DNA of 64,000 nt from Mikania micrantha (lineage: Eukaryota > Streptophyta > Magnoliopsida > Asterales > Asteraceae), in NCBI GenBank assembly GCA_009363875.1, contig CM018695.1:65098907-65162906 (forward strand), given 5' to 3'. A program made the translations under genes and the position numbers. The notes under the pieces were generated by a model, which saw nothing but the letters and a program-made list of their open reading frames with translations, had not been told where the DNA came from and did not search any database. Shown here piece after piece: positions 1 through 13,230 of the stretch (positions are counted from its first letter, which is position 1; each line of letters starts with the position of its first letter).

Positions 1-2492
1 TAACAAATCGTCTTCCCCTTTTTGTCATATTTTACCTGTGACAGGTAGCTTATTATGACCCTTAATCCTTACGTCCTTATCTTTTCCTAACTGTATGCTA
101 CCACATGTCATATTCTTTGGCTACAGCATGCGTTGTTCCTTACTTTGTTGACTGTGCTAACATTTTCACATTTAATCTCTACCAACACATATCTCTCTTG
201 GCATTAAACCATTTACAAAGCACTTGTTGGAATTTGGTCATTAGTAAATTTTTTTTCTTAACATAACTTACATACATATCTTAACACATAAGGTTGTCAA
301 TGCGTAAAGCCAACCAACTTTTTTTTTATTGCATAAAACAGACCAAAACCAAGTCTTGGTGTTGTTACAACATTTCATTAGTCGCCTTATAATGAGGATT
401 TCTTGTTTCTATCAATAAAAGGCTTCATCGTTTACCTCATCATTTGCCTCATTAAGAGGACTTCATCATTTGATCCACTTTATGCATGACCATCTTATCA
501 TAAAACTTTCCTTTAATAACATACTTATGCACACTATCACATAACAATACCATGAATCTTCTTATACATCGGACAGTGGCAATTATCCCTTATCATTATG
601 CTTGTACTTTTACAAAGTTCCTTAAGTAGTTTCTTGTAACAGATGCAAGACTCTTTTAACACCTGTAATCGTATTAAACCCACATTTTACAATCTATACT
701 TTAAGCTCCATACATATTCTATACATGTTCAACATCTGTTATCTTGTGAAGACAAGATAGTTCATTAAATGATAACAATGTTGCAACACTTATGTATCCT
801 TTTCTAGCATAAATAGCTTCCCGTTAGAGTTATTAAAATTATCTATAACATCTTTAGCATAGCAATTCTAGGTCCGGTCAGTCTTCACATGAATTCTTGT
901 CAAAAGCAAATCGTATCATTTCAACTTTTCATAACCTTCGTACCATATTGATGGTTGAATATTTTCTTCTCCTTCGCATTTTCCATAAGACTGACTTTAG
1001 TCTTTGAGATTCACTTATACCTAAAGCCAGGCATACATTCATTTATCATTGCTTATCAATACCTAATCACACCTTTAGCACCTATGTTCGTGTAGTTAGC
1101 TTTAATATCTTACTTCCATGTTTAGTAAGCATAGGCACAATTCTTAATTCCTAATGTCAACATGTATTCCTCATCCTAGTGAGACCTTGTCAGGATTTAA
1201 GATACTAACAAAGCATTATCACTCCTGACATAGAGAATACTCTCATCAAATCTCTAAGTCAAATTTGAACTTACATTACCTCAATCGGATGTACTTATCC
1301 TTACTTTATAATATTGTTCATTCTCAGGCGATAAATAATTCATCCATAAATAAAGTTCTTTGGTTCCTTTATAAGCCATTTCCTTCATTCATACGTTAAT
1401 TCTATCATTCGTAAACCAATTGGATCACCTACACATAAACTCAGTCAACCGTACTAATTCTCTTCATCCATGATTAATTTATTTCATCCATATTGATATA
1501 CATACATTCCTATCTTCATCAGGTTGCCGTTGCCCGAGTAATAACACCCTGCACTGCATCCATCATTGTTTTCCTCATCACTTTCCATGTATGCTTTATT
1601 TCTTGGACCATCATCGTCTTCAAACTACATTTCTATCATTGATTGAACTCTGTTTCCATGTTCTAATGGTTTATTTCATTATCGACCTTTTAGGACATGT
1701 CCTTCACCAATAGTTTCCCAATAACTTTAACAATGAATTCACTATGACCATAATGTAATTAGGAAATAAAAGATATTCGTATGATAGACAATAACACAAA
1801 TCCAGTTGTATAGTAAATCATTAATAACAGTGTCCGGAATGTCATTAATCATTTACTTTTCCAACCGTGTCTCTATTATTCTCATTCATACTTTATACCC
1901 ATTAATCCATGAATCTTTGTCGAACCAATAAAGTAAGACCTTAACTGGTATCCATCTGACCAAACAAACATTCCCAATTGTCTCCATAACCCTTTCAACA
2001 TCTCCATTCACATGTTGTTCTTTCCCTTTATTGGCATCGAATAATTATAATTCGTTCAGTCATTAAATCTTTCCTATGGTGTCCAAGTCATATGACATAT
2101 GAAACCCGAGCATTAGTCATATAGATAAATCCGTAACCGCAGTAGGTAATTGCGGTCACTATTTATCTGTACTCGTGTGTCTAGGGTTTCTTCCACCACA
2201 TGCTTAGTTTATTTCCTAATAAACATTATTATTACCCACAGTCTAAACAATCCAACATATTCATGCATCTTAACACATATAGGCACATAAACATGCATCT
2301 TTACTTTAACTACATCATATTAACTTTAAGGCACATAAACCTTAAATCTATTTCAAATATATCATAACACATATTCCTTACTTTAGCAAGACGCTCGTGG
2401 CATTGAACTACCTTTAACTGGCTTCCTTAACCTTGATCCCATTCTCAGTTTAAGTTCAGGCATTAGGTTATGCCCGAATCTCTCAAACTGTG

Positions 2493-2504
2493 GCCCTGAT
2501 ACCA
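2493..2504 (-). other. Primer-binding site, initiator-Met type
   Basis: The minus strand reads TGGTATCAGGGC directly after the LTR and a short spacer. This is the initiator tRNA-Met complement with one change from TGGTATCAGAGC. It fixes the element's orientation as minus. Confidence 0.75.
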
Positions 2505-2507
2505 ACT

Positions 2508-5222
2508 TGAGACACCCCGTTCCCCAGGAGTCCCTCGGTTGGTTAAACATCAAAAGCATAGCTCTTAAACTGTACAGTTGTCATATACTATAGCAGCGGA
2601 ATTCATTTCATAACATTTAATCCTAACAGGAATGCCAATTCTTGAATAGGTAATCTTTATGCCATGCCACGAGTCATTATTTCTTCATCATAATCTGCTC
2701 AACCTGACATGCATGCTAAAACAAGTCAGCTTTCGCTGGTGAGTTCTAAGTTAAATTTTCATAAAAATTAAATCTTTACAGTACATAAAAACGTTAGCCT
2801 TCACTGCCGACCGAAGTCAACAGTCTTAATCATACTGAACATAAAACATTTCATATACACAACATACATGGCATCATAACATAAATCATACGGTGCATAA
2901 ATGTAGCCTGTCCTGTTGACCGAAGTCAACATGCTTGCACAAGACTTCTTAAACTATCAACCCGAAGTTGATAACTTATACATGCATAAGATTTCATCAA
3001 CTGGCGACACACAGTCGGCAGGCCTGTTCTTTCACAGGACTTCTGCCTGTTCTTTCACAGGACTTCTGCCTGTTCTTTCACAGGACTTCTTAAACCATCA
3101 ACCAAAGTTGACGGCTCATACCGGTACAAGACTTCCTTACATACATCATTCATACATAACATGGTTTAAATCATTTAAACCACCATAAGCATAAGCGGCT
3201 CCTTTCACCGCAGTGCTCTTGTTTTGCCCAACCGCAGCCGGGACTTTCATATCACATTTCCTGCTCGACCTCGGTCGATATCTTTAAAAAAAATAATCAT
3301 TTCCTTCTCAACCTCGGTTGATAATTCAAACATTCTTTATACTCTCAACCGCAGTTGAGACTTAAAACATTCTTTATACTCTCAACCGCAGTTGAGACTT
3401 TAAAACATTCTTTACACCTTAGCTGAGACTTTTAAAATCATTCATTTCTCAACCGTAGTTGAGTCTTTAAAACATCCCTGACATCTCAGCTGAAACTCTT
3501 AAAATCATTTACTTCTCAACCGTAGTTGAGACTTAAACCATTATTTACTTTAAAACATTCTTTACTTGAAAACATTCTTTACCTGACCTTAATCAGGTTA
3601 GCGTCACTTTCATACAATAACTTTATAACATGCATATCAGGCCTAAAACGTTAAAATAGTAAAAGAGGGCTCATAGAACTCACATTCATTTCTTTCTCGA
3701 CCACAGTCGAGACCTGAAACATTATTTTCCTGTAAACGTTCTTTAATGTAACATATTCTTTTATCCAACCATAGTCAGGTAAAACAATCTTTTTCATAAA
3801 ATAACTTTACAACATGCATGTCAGCCAAAATGATAAAACATTTAAAACAGGGCGTCTTGAACTCACCTGAGCTAAAGCACAATTTGCTAGCTCCTCTTCC
3901 TTTCCTTACTTTCTCACTTCTCAGTGATATCCTATTAATATAAACATATCATCATGATTATAACCTTATCATGAAGGTTCTCAAATTTACGATTACCGCT
4001 CAAAACTTCGGTATATCGTAACTTTCATTCGGAACTTTATTTCAAAATTCCGCTTACACTCATTTTGATCATTCTTATTTCGACAATCTTGTTATACTTA
4101 AAGATTGCTTATTCGTTCGGCTTAAATAAACGTATTCTCTTATTTACTTAATTCGTCTTAGGCGTTGCTAACTTACTGATTGAATCTTTCTGAACGTCCA
4201 ATGTCAAAGAGATTGCCTTGATAGTCATCAAATAGTTAATGTTGTTGATTATCTCACTAGACAGGTTCCTAGACAGATTAATGGCTTAGAAATGATCAAT
4301 CCTTGTTATTGATTACCCAAATATCATGAAATATCACAAGGTAGTATTAGAATAGGTTTAATAACCAGGTTTAACATACTGATCTGCCTGTTATCATAAA
4401 CATCAGATACTCGTTCCAGTGAGTATGTTAATGACTGTGATTAGTTTAAAACACTTAGAATTAACCTTGTATGTCCAAAAATTTATTAAACTAATCACAT
4501 ACTTTGTCACAATCAAATGGTTTAAACCACTATAACCATTGTTATGATTTCATGCAAACCGGGCATTACAACGTCTCAAAATAAGGATTTACCCGTTAAC
4601 AGTTCGAGTTTTTCATTTATAATCAATCCTAGCCATCATCTAGGCAATAATCAACAACCCTAACTATATTATTAAGTTCAGAAACAAGATTTAATCAATC
4701 ATTATCAATCTAGAAGGGTAAAACGAACCATTACCTAATCAGACGGATTCCTGCGGGTAAAACAACAATCAGTACTTGTAGATATGATCCTTGGTGCGAT
4801 CTATGACTTCTGATGGCTTCAATATGGTGATTTAATGGTGAAGTATGTGTGTTTTTCGTCTGAGAGGCGAATATGTTCGAATATCAGAAGAAAATAATCT
4901 TCTGAATGAAATGTTGATGAAGTAATCAACTTTTTCCACCGCCTCACCCGTCGCGTACCGCGAAGAAATCCGGAGGTTTGGGCCATCGCGTACCGCGAAG
5001 AATCCTCAATCTCTCCGTCGCGTACCGCGACGAGTCCAGAATTTCCATACTTTGAAATTTTTTCTTCGTTTCGCGATTCCGGACAATCCGTAACTCCGTT
5101 TCGCGCACGGTTTTCGCCTTCGTTCACCATTTCTCACGTACTATCATCCTGTAATAATTTCGATTGTCAATTCAACGTGAATTTAATGCGCAATCAAATG
5201 TGCTAGATCTTTGGCTGTTACA
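2508..5222 (-). repeat. 5' LTR of the truncated Tekay-like element (2715 bp)
   Basis: On the plus strand the repeat starts TGAGACACCCCG and ends CTGTTACA, so it has TG...CA ends in either reading. It is homologous to the 2530-bp LTRs at 42376 and 48488 but longer and clearly diverged. It carries an array of short inverted repeats (CTCAAC/GTTGAG, 3330-3540), GC-rich palindromes with a TAC centre (4949-5032), and a CAGGTGAGT site on the minus strand at 3861-3870. Confidence 0.85.
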
Positions 5223-5888
5223 AATAGATAACACATGAATAATGAATAATAGATTTCACAAAGCACACATTCACACAGTAAGGATTCTAATTAACATAGA
5301 CTAAATGCTTGCATCGAATGATTTTTGATTGTAAACATTGTTTTGAGTAAACATATGTAACATCCCAAAATATTAAAATTAAAAGAGGGAGTATGAATAC
5401 TCACCTGAATTGCTTAGTTGTCATCCCTTAAAGCCTTTGTGTATTGTTTGGGAAAATGAAGATAATCACCCTAAAGTTTGAATAATGAATTGACTTAGGA
5501 TTCTATAGTATATTATCTTAAAAATTATGGCTTCTATGGATTCCCTAATAACTTATTTGTCTAAGTTTGAATAATAGATGGAAATGCTTATTTGTGAGTC
5601 TACATAATTCTTCTTTCAAGCTTCGTCAAACAATTAGTAATAGAATATCAATATATAATATTCTATCTATTTATTTTATTTACTTTTATAATGTTATTCA
5701 TTGTATTAAATTAAATCTAATATCAATTTTTGCATAATAATTATATTTATTAATATTTTATTAAACTTGTAAACTGTTATTTTGAAATATTACAAAATTA
5801 TTTAAAATAATTATGCACAATTGTTCTATATTTTAGTCATTTAAATTTAGTTTATTTAAAAATATGAAATTTCATCTAAATAGATAAG

Positions 5889-5894
<6 letters not shown>

Positions 5895-5928
<34 letters not shown>
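5895..5928. repeat. TA microsatellite
   Basis: An uninterrupted run of AT dinucleotides is seen directly. Confidence 0.95.
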
Positions 5929-5930
<2 letters not shown>

Positions 5931-6164
5931 TTAATAAAGTATTTCCTGTTACAAATGTGAACTTTATAACTTTTATAAAATTCCTTGCTTTATCATTGTT
6001 ATTATTTTCTTTTTACTATAATATATATTAAAATATATTAAAAATAGTTATATAGAAAAGTTTCAAATTTTGCCAAAATGTTAAAAATATATTTTTTATG
6101 ATTTTATCAATTTTTTTATAAAAAAATTACAAGCTGAAAAGGTGAAAAAAGTAAAAACCCGAAT

Positions 6165-6265
6165 TTTGGAAGCACCCGTGGGTTTCGAGCCCGCAAACTC
6201 AGCAAACAGGCGGCGGTGTTTTACCGTTGCTCTGGCTTTGGTTTCGCTGGTAACTTCTGTTTTCA
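6165..6265 (-). repeat. Possible tRNA-derived SINE head
   Basis: On the minus strand there is an A-box-like stretch (AGAGCAACGGTAAAACAC) followed about 35 nt later by a B-box-like GGCTCGAAACCC. The order and spacing suit an RNA polymerase III internal promoter, but no poly-A tail or target duplication is clear. It could also be a decayed tRNA fragment. Confidence 0.3.
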
Positions 6266-7369
6266 TTTCATTTTATACGCAGACAAAAATTAATCCCTAA
6301 CACATATGAACCCTAAAATCAAGTTTGAATCCAATTCGATCGAAATTGAGTTTGTGAGTCCCTAAAATGTTAGGGCTTTTGATCCTTGGTTATAACCAAC
6401 TGGAATGGTGTAAAAACTTACCTGATTTGCAATCGAATTGAATTAGTCTAGTTGGTGCACAGGCCGAAGTCGAGGCCGCACTTGGTTCCTTGATTCTGAA
6501 GGCCTTATCGAGAGTTCTTGGTATGCACAGGTTCAGAGAAGAGTCGTGAATTATTTTGTGTGGTTTATTTAGTCTATGTACAAAACTTAAATCATAATGT
6601 ACAAGTGTATTATGCAGTTCTCAAGTTCCTAACATAAAAATAGTTCTTAATGGAATACCTCCCTATATATATATATATACATATATAGACACATATATTA
6701 TATATATAAAAGATTTATAATTCTCAATATTTTCTCCTTTGAAATAAAATGTTATTATTATTATTAATTATTATTATTATTATTTTAAAACCAAATATGT
6801 TTATTAACTTTATTAAATTGGTCGTTGCGTGTATATATATATATATACTCACATGTTTGTGTGTTTACTCGAGCTTAACTTTATTATATTTGGGTGCAAT
6901 TACGGTTCAAATTCGAAACTGAAAAACTCTAAGGGTTACAATTTGTTTATTAGAGTAGATTTAATTAGGTTTATTATATTTAAATACTCTCAACTTTAAC
7001 ACGTTGGCCGAAAATACTACAACTGAGTAAATATTTAATGTCACTACCACCTTTCAACACATTTTCCAACTATACAATCCAATTAAAACTAATTTTCCAC
7101 TTTTACTTACAACTATCCCAACCTAATTTTCCTTAAATAAATATGTTTTACGATTATTTTATATCATTAAAATCAATTATTTCATTTTAAAAAAAAATTA
7201 TTAATTTTAAATATAAAATTAAATAATAAAATTAAAAATATTGCACATCTATATATTCTAACAAATTAAATTTTCTAGGGACATATGTCATATTGTTATA
7301 GTACCTCAACCTTGATTTTCCGTATCTCTTTCCTAATAATTACATCTTATATTAAATTAACCTTTTTAT

Positions 7370-7670
7370 ACATTTTTAAAATAAAAAGATTTTTAATAAA
7401 TTAAAATACATTTATATCAAAAACACGCTTTTAAAAAATGAATTATTATAAATTATAAAATTTTTAGAACACAATGTTTAAAGAAAACCAAGCTATAAAA
7501 AGTTAATATTTGAAGAAATAATAATATTATTTTTATACTTATAGTATTAAATCATATGAAATTGTAACCATATTTTATATTAAAAAATAATTTTATATTA
7601 TTTAAGTTTTTTATTGATAACTGTTAGATTTCTTTATTCAACTCATTTAATGAATGGGTTAGTAATCTAG
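7370..7670 (+). mobile_element. Degenerate Helitron-like 3' end
   Basis: The sequence ends with an imperfect hairpin (7640-7657) followed by CTAG and a T at 7671, the CTRR|T signature of Helitron 3' ends. The AT-rich body to the left resembles, in reverse complement, the better-preserved 464-bp element at 17131-17594. The 5' end was not found. Confidence 0.45.
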
Positions 7671-8593
7671 TTTTTCAAATATATTTAATAAAATAGATAA
7701 AGCAGGTTACATTTTTCAAATATATTTATTCATCAAAGGGAAATTTTTGACACGCATTAATTAGATTTAAACAACTGTTTGAAAAATAACAAAGATCATC
7801 ACCATAATCGTTTATATAAAAAAATTAAAGAAAAAGAAGAAAGAATGACATGACATTAATATGGAGGCAAATGATATGTGATAATGTGAAGGATAGGAAG
7901 CTTGGACTCCCCTCTCATTTTTAAACCTATATTAATTTTATACGTTATAAGTTTTTAAAATATTATACCACATAATTTTTTATCCTTTTACCTTTAAGTT
8001 GAATTTAATATGCTATAATTAAAAATAAAAAAAAATTATACACGTAAAAATTGGTTATTACATGAATGTAATATAGAGTGGCATACCCATAATTTTTTTT
8101 CTTATGGGAACACTTTTTCTTGCTTCTCTTATTTTTACTAACTTGATGTTACAAATTTTAGATTGTGACCAGGTCACGTGGCTAGGTCGGATTGGATAAA
8201 ATAATTAAATATGATTACATATACTATGTGTTATGTTGTTTTACTTTGCTTTTCAAAGGCAACATTGTAATCTCTAGGGTTTTTTATTTTAAAATCGAAT
8301 GATTGTAATCGTCTTTGAATTCTAATTACGCAAAGTTGGGGTATATACTTTGGAATAACTGAATGTAATATATACATATAAAATAAAATCTAACAAATCA
8401 AAGTGTAGTGGTGATTCTTTTAAAATAAATAGTTAAGTGTATTTAAATATACATATATAAAATAAAATTAATAGACATTTATGGATATATAAAATTACAT
8501 GTACGTTAATCTTAAATACATTATAAAAAGGCTAATATATACCTAAATATATATTAATTATAAGCTAAGTTTATGATAATTATAATGTAATAA

Positions 8594-8645
8594 ACAACAA
8601 CAAGAACAACAACAAGAACAACAATAGCAGCAGCAACAACAACAA
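8594..8645 (+). repeat. CAA/CAG-rich microsatellite
   Basis: An imperfect run of CAA with CAG and GAA interruptions lies immediately left of the foldback element. Confidence 0.9.
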
Positions 8646-8647
8646 TT

Positions 8648-9333
8648 ATATCATAAAAACGAACATTTTTTATCTTTAAAATGAGTATAATTTTGTTATA
8701 AAGTATGAAATTTTTTCAGGTCATTGTGACTAATTATCGTATTTTGTTTTTCTTAAACAGTTATGTATAAGTATCTTTTTGTGTTTTCCTTACAGGTAAT
8801 TGTGTTTTTTTACAAGTAATTGTGTCTTTTTTAAATATCATTGTGTTATTTATACTCGTCATTGTGTCATCATTGCTTAACATTATTTATTTTGCAACAT
8901 CATTGTGTCTTAAATTGCTTAGAAAAACACAATATTGAACATAAACACAAAAGACACAATAACCTCTGCAAAAGACACAATACATATACAAAAGACACAA
9001 TAACTTGTACAAAATTGTTCATACTCGTCATTGTGTCTTTTTACATGTAATTGTGCCTTTTTTAAAGATTAATGTGTTATTCATACTCGTCATTGTGTCA
9101 TCCTTGCTTGACATTATGTATTCTGCAACATCATTGTGTCTTAAATTGTTCATGAAAACACAACATTGAGCAGAAATACAAAAAAAAAACAATGACATGT
9201 CAAATGACATAATACCATGTACAAAAGACACAATTACCAGTACAACAGACACAATGAACTAAAAAAACAAAAAAATTTCTAGTGCAACAATATACTAATT
9301 TTGAAGATAAAAAAATGTTCGGCTTTATGGTAT
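8648..9333. mobile_element. Foldback/MITE-like element with about 50-bp TIRs
   Basis: The arms 8648-8700 and 9287-9333 are imperfect reverse complements, both running through a block of the form GAACATTTTTTATCTT. The interior is made of many copies of ATTGTGTC and its complement GACACAAT, arranged in alternating blocks. A unit of about 235 bp is repeated in tandem (from about 8851 and about 9085). Two short frames inside (8841-9050 plus, 9028-9252 minus) arise from this repeat and show no protein motif. No clear target duplication was found. Confidence 0.6.
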
Positions 9334-9564
9334 ATTTTTTTCAAAAAATAATTTTATGTGTAAAAGTTATAAATGTTTATAGAAAGAGGAGGGACTTGAT
9401 AAAGAATCAACAAAAGTAGTTATTACTAAAATAACCTCCAACAACTTGATTTAATCATAGCAATTAATTAATGATCTAATGGCTCAAGATTATTCTTAGG
9501 TTTTTAGATTAAGAGGCTTATTTAGATTAATTTAACCCTTGTATACATATACAAACACAATATA
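9334..9564. other. Spacer, nothing recognised
   Basis: This is AT-rich sequence between the foldback element and the solo LTR, ending in the left target duplication ATATA (9560-9564). Confidence 0.5.
9560..9564. repeat. Target-site duplication, left (ATATA)
   Basis: Identical 5-bp copy at 11698-11702, flanking the solo LTR. Confidence 0.8.
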
Positions 9565-11697
9565 TGGGACAATTGCATTTGAAAATTTCGTCATCAATGA
9601 CGAGAGCACATTTAGTCGTGCTTGAAATCCACGTTGATTTAACTATTGTAATTATTACAGGTTGATAGTATGCGATAAATGGTGAACATAGGCCAAAGCC
9701 GTCCGCGAAACGGAGTTCCGGGTTGTCCGGAATCGCAAAACGAAAAAAATTACAAAAATGTCAAAGTCAAAGGGTCCATGCGGTACGCCTAGCCCCGGAC
9801 CTCCACGCTAGGCGGTACGCGCGGAAGGAGGAAAATATCTGGGATTTGGGTTTCTTGCGCGCTACGCCCCAGGCCAAACGCCCACGCGGGGCGGTACGCC
9901 TGGCGTATGTCTGTTTAGTGGATAGGATCAAAAATCAGATTTTCATGCAGATTGATATTTTTTTCTATCATTTCGAACTTAAACACCACCACAGCCAAAA
10001 ACTTAGACTGATTACCATCTGAAATCAAATTTCAAGCAATCTGATCGTAGATTTGAAGCCAGGGAACGTATCTACGAGTCCTAATCGTTATTCTACAGCT
10101 AAAAATCCCTCTGATTAGGTAACGGTTTGTTTTAACCTTCTAGTTTGATTTTGGTTGATTAGATCTTGTATTTGAACGTAATGGTATAGTTAAGGTTGTT
10201 GATTATTGCCTAGATGATGGCTAGGATTGATTATAAACGAAGAACTCGATGTGTTAACGGGTAAATCCTTGTTTTGATCCATTGTAATGCCCGGTTTTCA
10301 TGAAACCATAACTATGATTATAATGGTTTAAACCATTTGATTGTGACAATGTATGTGATTAGTTTGATTAATATTTGAAATGCAAGGTTAAATCCAAGTG
10401 TTTCAAACTAATCACAATCATTAACATACTCATTGGAATGATTATCTGATGTTTATGATAACAGTCAGATTAGTATGTTAAACATGGTTATTAAACCTAT
10501 TCCAATGTCACATTATGATATTTCATGATATTTGGGTAATCAATAACAAGGATTGATCATTCCTAAGCCATAAATTCATCTAGTTTCTGTTTCAGCACCA
10601 TAATCAACAACATTAACTATTTGGATTATATGAGATTAATCTAATTAATCAAACGTGTCATCAACCTTGTATTAGGAACCTGAATCAGTATAGGTTCCTA
10701 CATTGTCATACATTATATGATATGGCACTAAATTAACTAAGTAAGCACCTAATATCGGTTTGATGACTTTCAAGGAGATGTCCTTGACATTGTGCGTTCA
10801 GAAAGATCTAATCAATAGGTTAAAACATAAATAACTCATTAAACATAAACTAATGCAGAATTTAATTATTATCATCAGTTTGAGTGTGGTTTCGCTACCT
10901 CGAGACTTCAGGTGAGTTTCGTACAACCCTTTTTATCTTTAATGTTTATAAACATCGGGATACTTCTGTAAATCCATTTCTGAACATATGATATGTATCA
11001 CTGTTATCTGTGTGATTTCATGTGACTCTTGTGTGATTTCATGGGATTTTGCCGTTAGTATATTTATCACAGTATCAAAAGTCCTCATTTTTCGAAACTG
11101 TATCTAGTGAACCCATGTGGGGCCGAACAGGCATCAATGATAGTACTATCGGCTGACAACTCATTCACTGGGAGGTTTGCATCTCCCCTGGTGTGAATGT
11201 TTGTTTCCTGTTTTCGAAACATCTTCTTAATGTTAGTGATAGACATTAAGATAATGAGGCATTAAGATATTTACCGACGGGTAGTATTTCGTAAAACGTA
11301 GAATTGTCCGAAAGGAACTAGATACGGGTCCCATGGTTATCTTGAACTGTATATCTTGAAAACTTGCATATCATATCATATGGTTAACTTAAACTTTACG
11401 GACTCACTAGCTTTGTGCTGATCTTTCAAACTCAATTTGCAGGGAGACAGTGATCACAGTGAGGCTGCACTTTCGAACACTTGTAATTAAATAAGCTAGA
11501 TTGTGTAATAAACGTAGTTTGTAAACTATAAGTTTGGTTGTGATTACGAAACACTTGTAATGTATTTATTTTAAGTTAATCTGTGTGTTGTGATACCGGT
11601 TCAAGTAAGTCACACCTCATCTCTGATACATCACACTATGATTCCGCAACCTTCTCAGTGACATCATCTACAGGTGACGAGAGGTGGGGGTGTGACA
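9565..11697 (+). mobile_element. Solo gypsy LTR (2133 bp) with TSD ATATA
   Basis: The LTR starts TGGGACAATTGC and ends GGGGGTGTGACA. It is flanked by direct ATATA at 9560-9564 and 11698-11702, with no internal region, so it is a solo LTR left by LTR-LTR recombination. It aligns in reverse complement with the nested LTR at 55208-57351. It shares with the Tekay-type LTRs the conserved block around 9700-9745 and the TCAGGTGAGT site at 10908-10917, 1343 bp from its start. The GGTACGC motif recurs at 9781-9905. The 99-codon frame at 9723-10022 is judged non-genic because the same segment is non-coding LTR in the homologues. Confidence 0.9.
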
Positions 11698-12069
11698 ATA
11701 TAAGTGATGGGTTTTTATTGAATAATTTATTGATTTTTATTATGATCAAGTGATCAATCAATTCTAACATCACATAAGTGTGAAAAAAAATAGAATAAAT
11801 ACGGAATTTGGTGTAGGCTTGAACGGAGAGTAGCATTGATAACAGGAGCATCAAGCGGTATTGGGGAGTCTATAGCAAAACTATTTGCCAAACATGGAGC
11901 CAAAATCATAATCGCAGACATCCAAGATAAGCTTGGTCAAGCGGTTTGTGATGCCATAGGCCCATCAAATTCGATATATGTCCATTGTGATGTAACCAAT
12001 GAAGAAGATGTGAGGAACGCTATAGATACCGCGATCATTCATGAACGCTATATGTCCATTGAAATTTGA

Positions 12070-12593
12070 TTTTTAAGATATTTAGAAATTTTTTATAAAA
12101 AAATATTGTTGAAAACGAGTTCAAGGCTAAATAAACCGGATTAAGATTTTGGGGCCGGGTTTCAAACACATGACCCTCCCTGGTTCGGCGGGGCTTTACC
12201 GCGAGACCAGAGAGGGTTTCGTTGTAAGGCAACCACTCAACATTAGTTGGTTAATATAAAATTTTTAGAAAATCAAGTTCAAAAAAATTATGACCCATGT
12301 TTTACTTTACTAGATCCCTTCTTCGTGTTAATATCTCGATGATGGCAAATTTAATGCTTATCAATATTCGATATTAACTGAAATTATCAAACTTGATGCA
12401 AGTTCAATTTTAATCGTGTATGCCTAAGTATATGTGTTTATGTGAATTTTTAATCTTCTATATCCATTAGCAAATTTGATGCTTTTTGATAAATATAATA
12501 TAGCAATCTTCACTATTATCTCAATTATCACCATTTGATTTGTTTTTAGACGTTTATCTATTTTCATCACTAACAAAAAAATTCGGGATCCGC
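12070..12593. other. Insert between duplicated SDR segments
   Basis: The sequence between the two SDR segment copies is mostly AT-rich. It includes, on the minus strand at about 12240-12110, a GC-richer stretch with an A-box-like TCTCGCGGTAAAG and a B-box-like GTGTTTGAAACCC, which may be another SINE head. No tail or clear duplication was identified. Confidence 0.4.
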
Positions 12594-13230
12594 CAATGAT
12601 CACAGACATCCACGATGAGCATGATCAAGCTGTTTGTGATGTTATAGGCCCATCAAATTCAATATATGTCCATTGTGGTGTAACCAATGAAGAAGATGTG
12701 AATAACACTATAGATACCGCGATCACCACTTATGGAAAACTTGACATCATGTTAAATAATGTTGGGATAGCAAGTCCTAAAAAGCCACTAATCATTGATC
12801 ATGAAAAAATCTGATTTCAAAGGTGTGCTTAGTGTTGATGTCAAAGGTGTCTTCCTAGGGATGAAGCATGTTGCCACATTTATGGTTCCTGCAAAAACAG
12901 GCTCAATAATCTCAATGTCTAGTCTTGCTTCAATTGTTGCTGGAGACACACTACATGCTTATTGTTGTACGAAACATGTTGTGGTTTGTTTAACCAAGAA
13001 TTTGGCAGCGGAGCTTGGTCAATTCAGTATTCGAGTCAATTGTTTGTCACCTCATGCATGGACTCCTACACCACTAACTAAAAGTTACATCGGGCTTCAA
13101 GCAGAGGCTATTGAGAATGAGATACATTTGACGGGAACCCTCAAGGGTATGACATGTTTAAAACAGATGATGTTGCCAATGTTGCTCTTTTCCTAGCGAG
13201 TGAAGAGTCAAAGTATATTAGTGGACAAAA

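Larger units (their letters stand above)
1..5222 (-). mobile_element. Truncated Tekay-like LTR element, 5' LTR side
   Basis: The element reads on the minus strand: a 5' LTR at 5222-2508, a primer-binding site just after it, then internal sequence that runs off the left edge of the window. The internal part (1-2507) aligns along its length with 46168-48487 of the complete element at 42376-51017, which sets family and orientation. No gag, protease, RT or integrase frame is visible in this internal stretch; it is pyrimidine-rich, low-complexity DNA on the plus strand. The small frames in it lack recognisable motifs. The 3' LTR and left target duplication lie outside the window; the right duplication would be AATAG at 5223-5227. 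Confidence 0.85.
5223..8593. other. AT-rich intergenic spacer with element relics
   Basis: No gene is visible. At 5350-5640 lies a stretch resembling part of a gypsy LTR (GTAACATCCC, then ACTCACCTGA at 5399). TA microsatellites occur at 5895-5928, 6665-6710 and 6832-6846, and an ATT tract at 6749-6784. A possible tRNA-like SINE head lies at 6165-6265 and a Helitron-like end at 7667-7670. The rest is very AT-rich and unassigned. Confidence 0.6.

Noticed and set aside
1..2507. Hidden gag or pol in the interior of the left Tekay-like element
   Set aside because: No frame with protease, RT, integrase or zinc-knuckle motifs on either strand; the homologous region at 46168-48487 is equally empty.
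4819..5130. 103-codon minus frame, with a similar 119-codon frame at 56834-57193
   Set aside because: Both translate the conserved 5' block and GC palindromes of related LTRs; codons are not conserved as protein.
9723..10022. 99-codon frame with basic N-terminus
   Set aside because: The same LTR segment is present in other copies, where the frame is broken; no protein motif.
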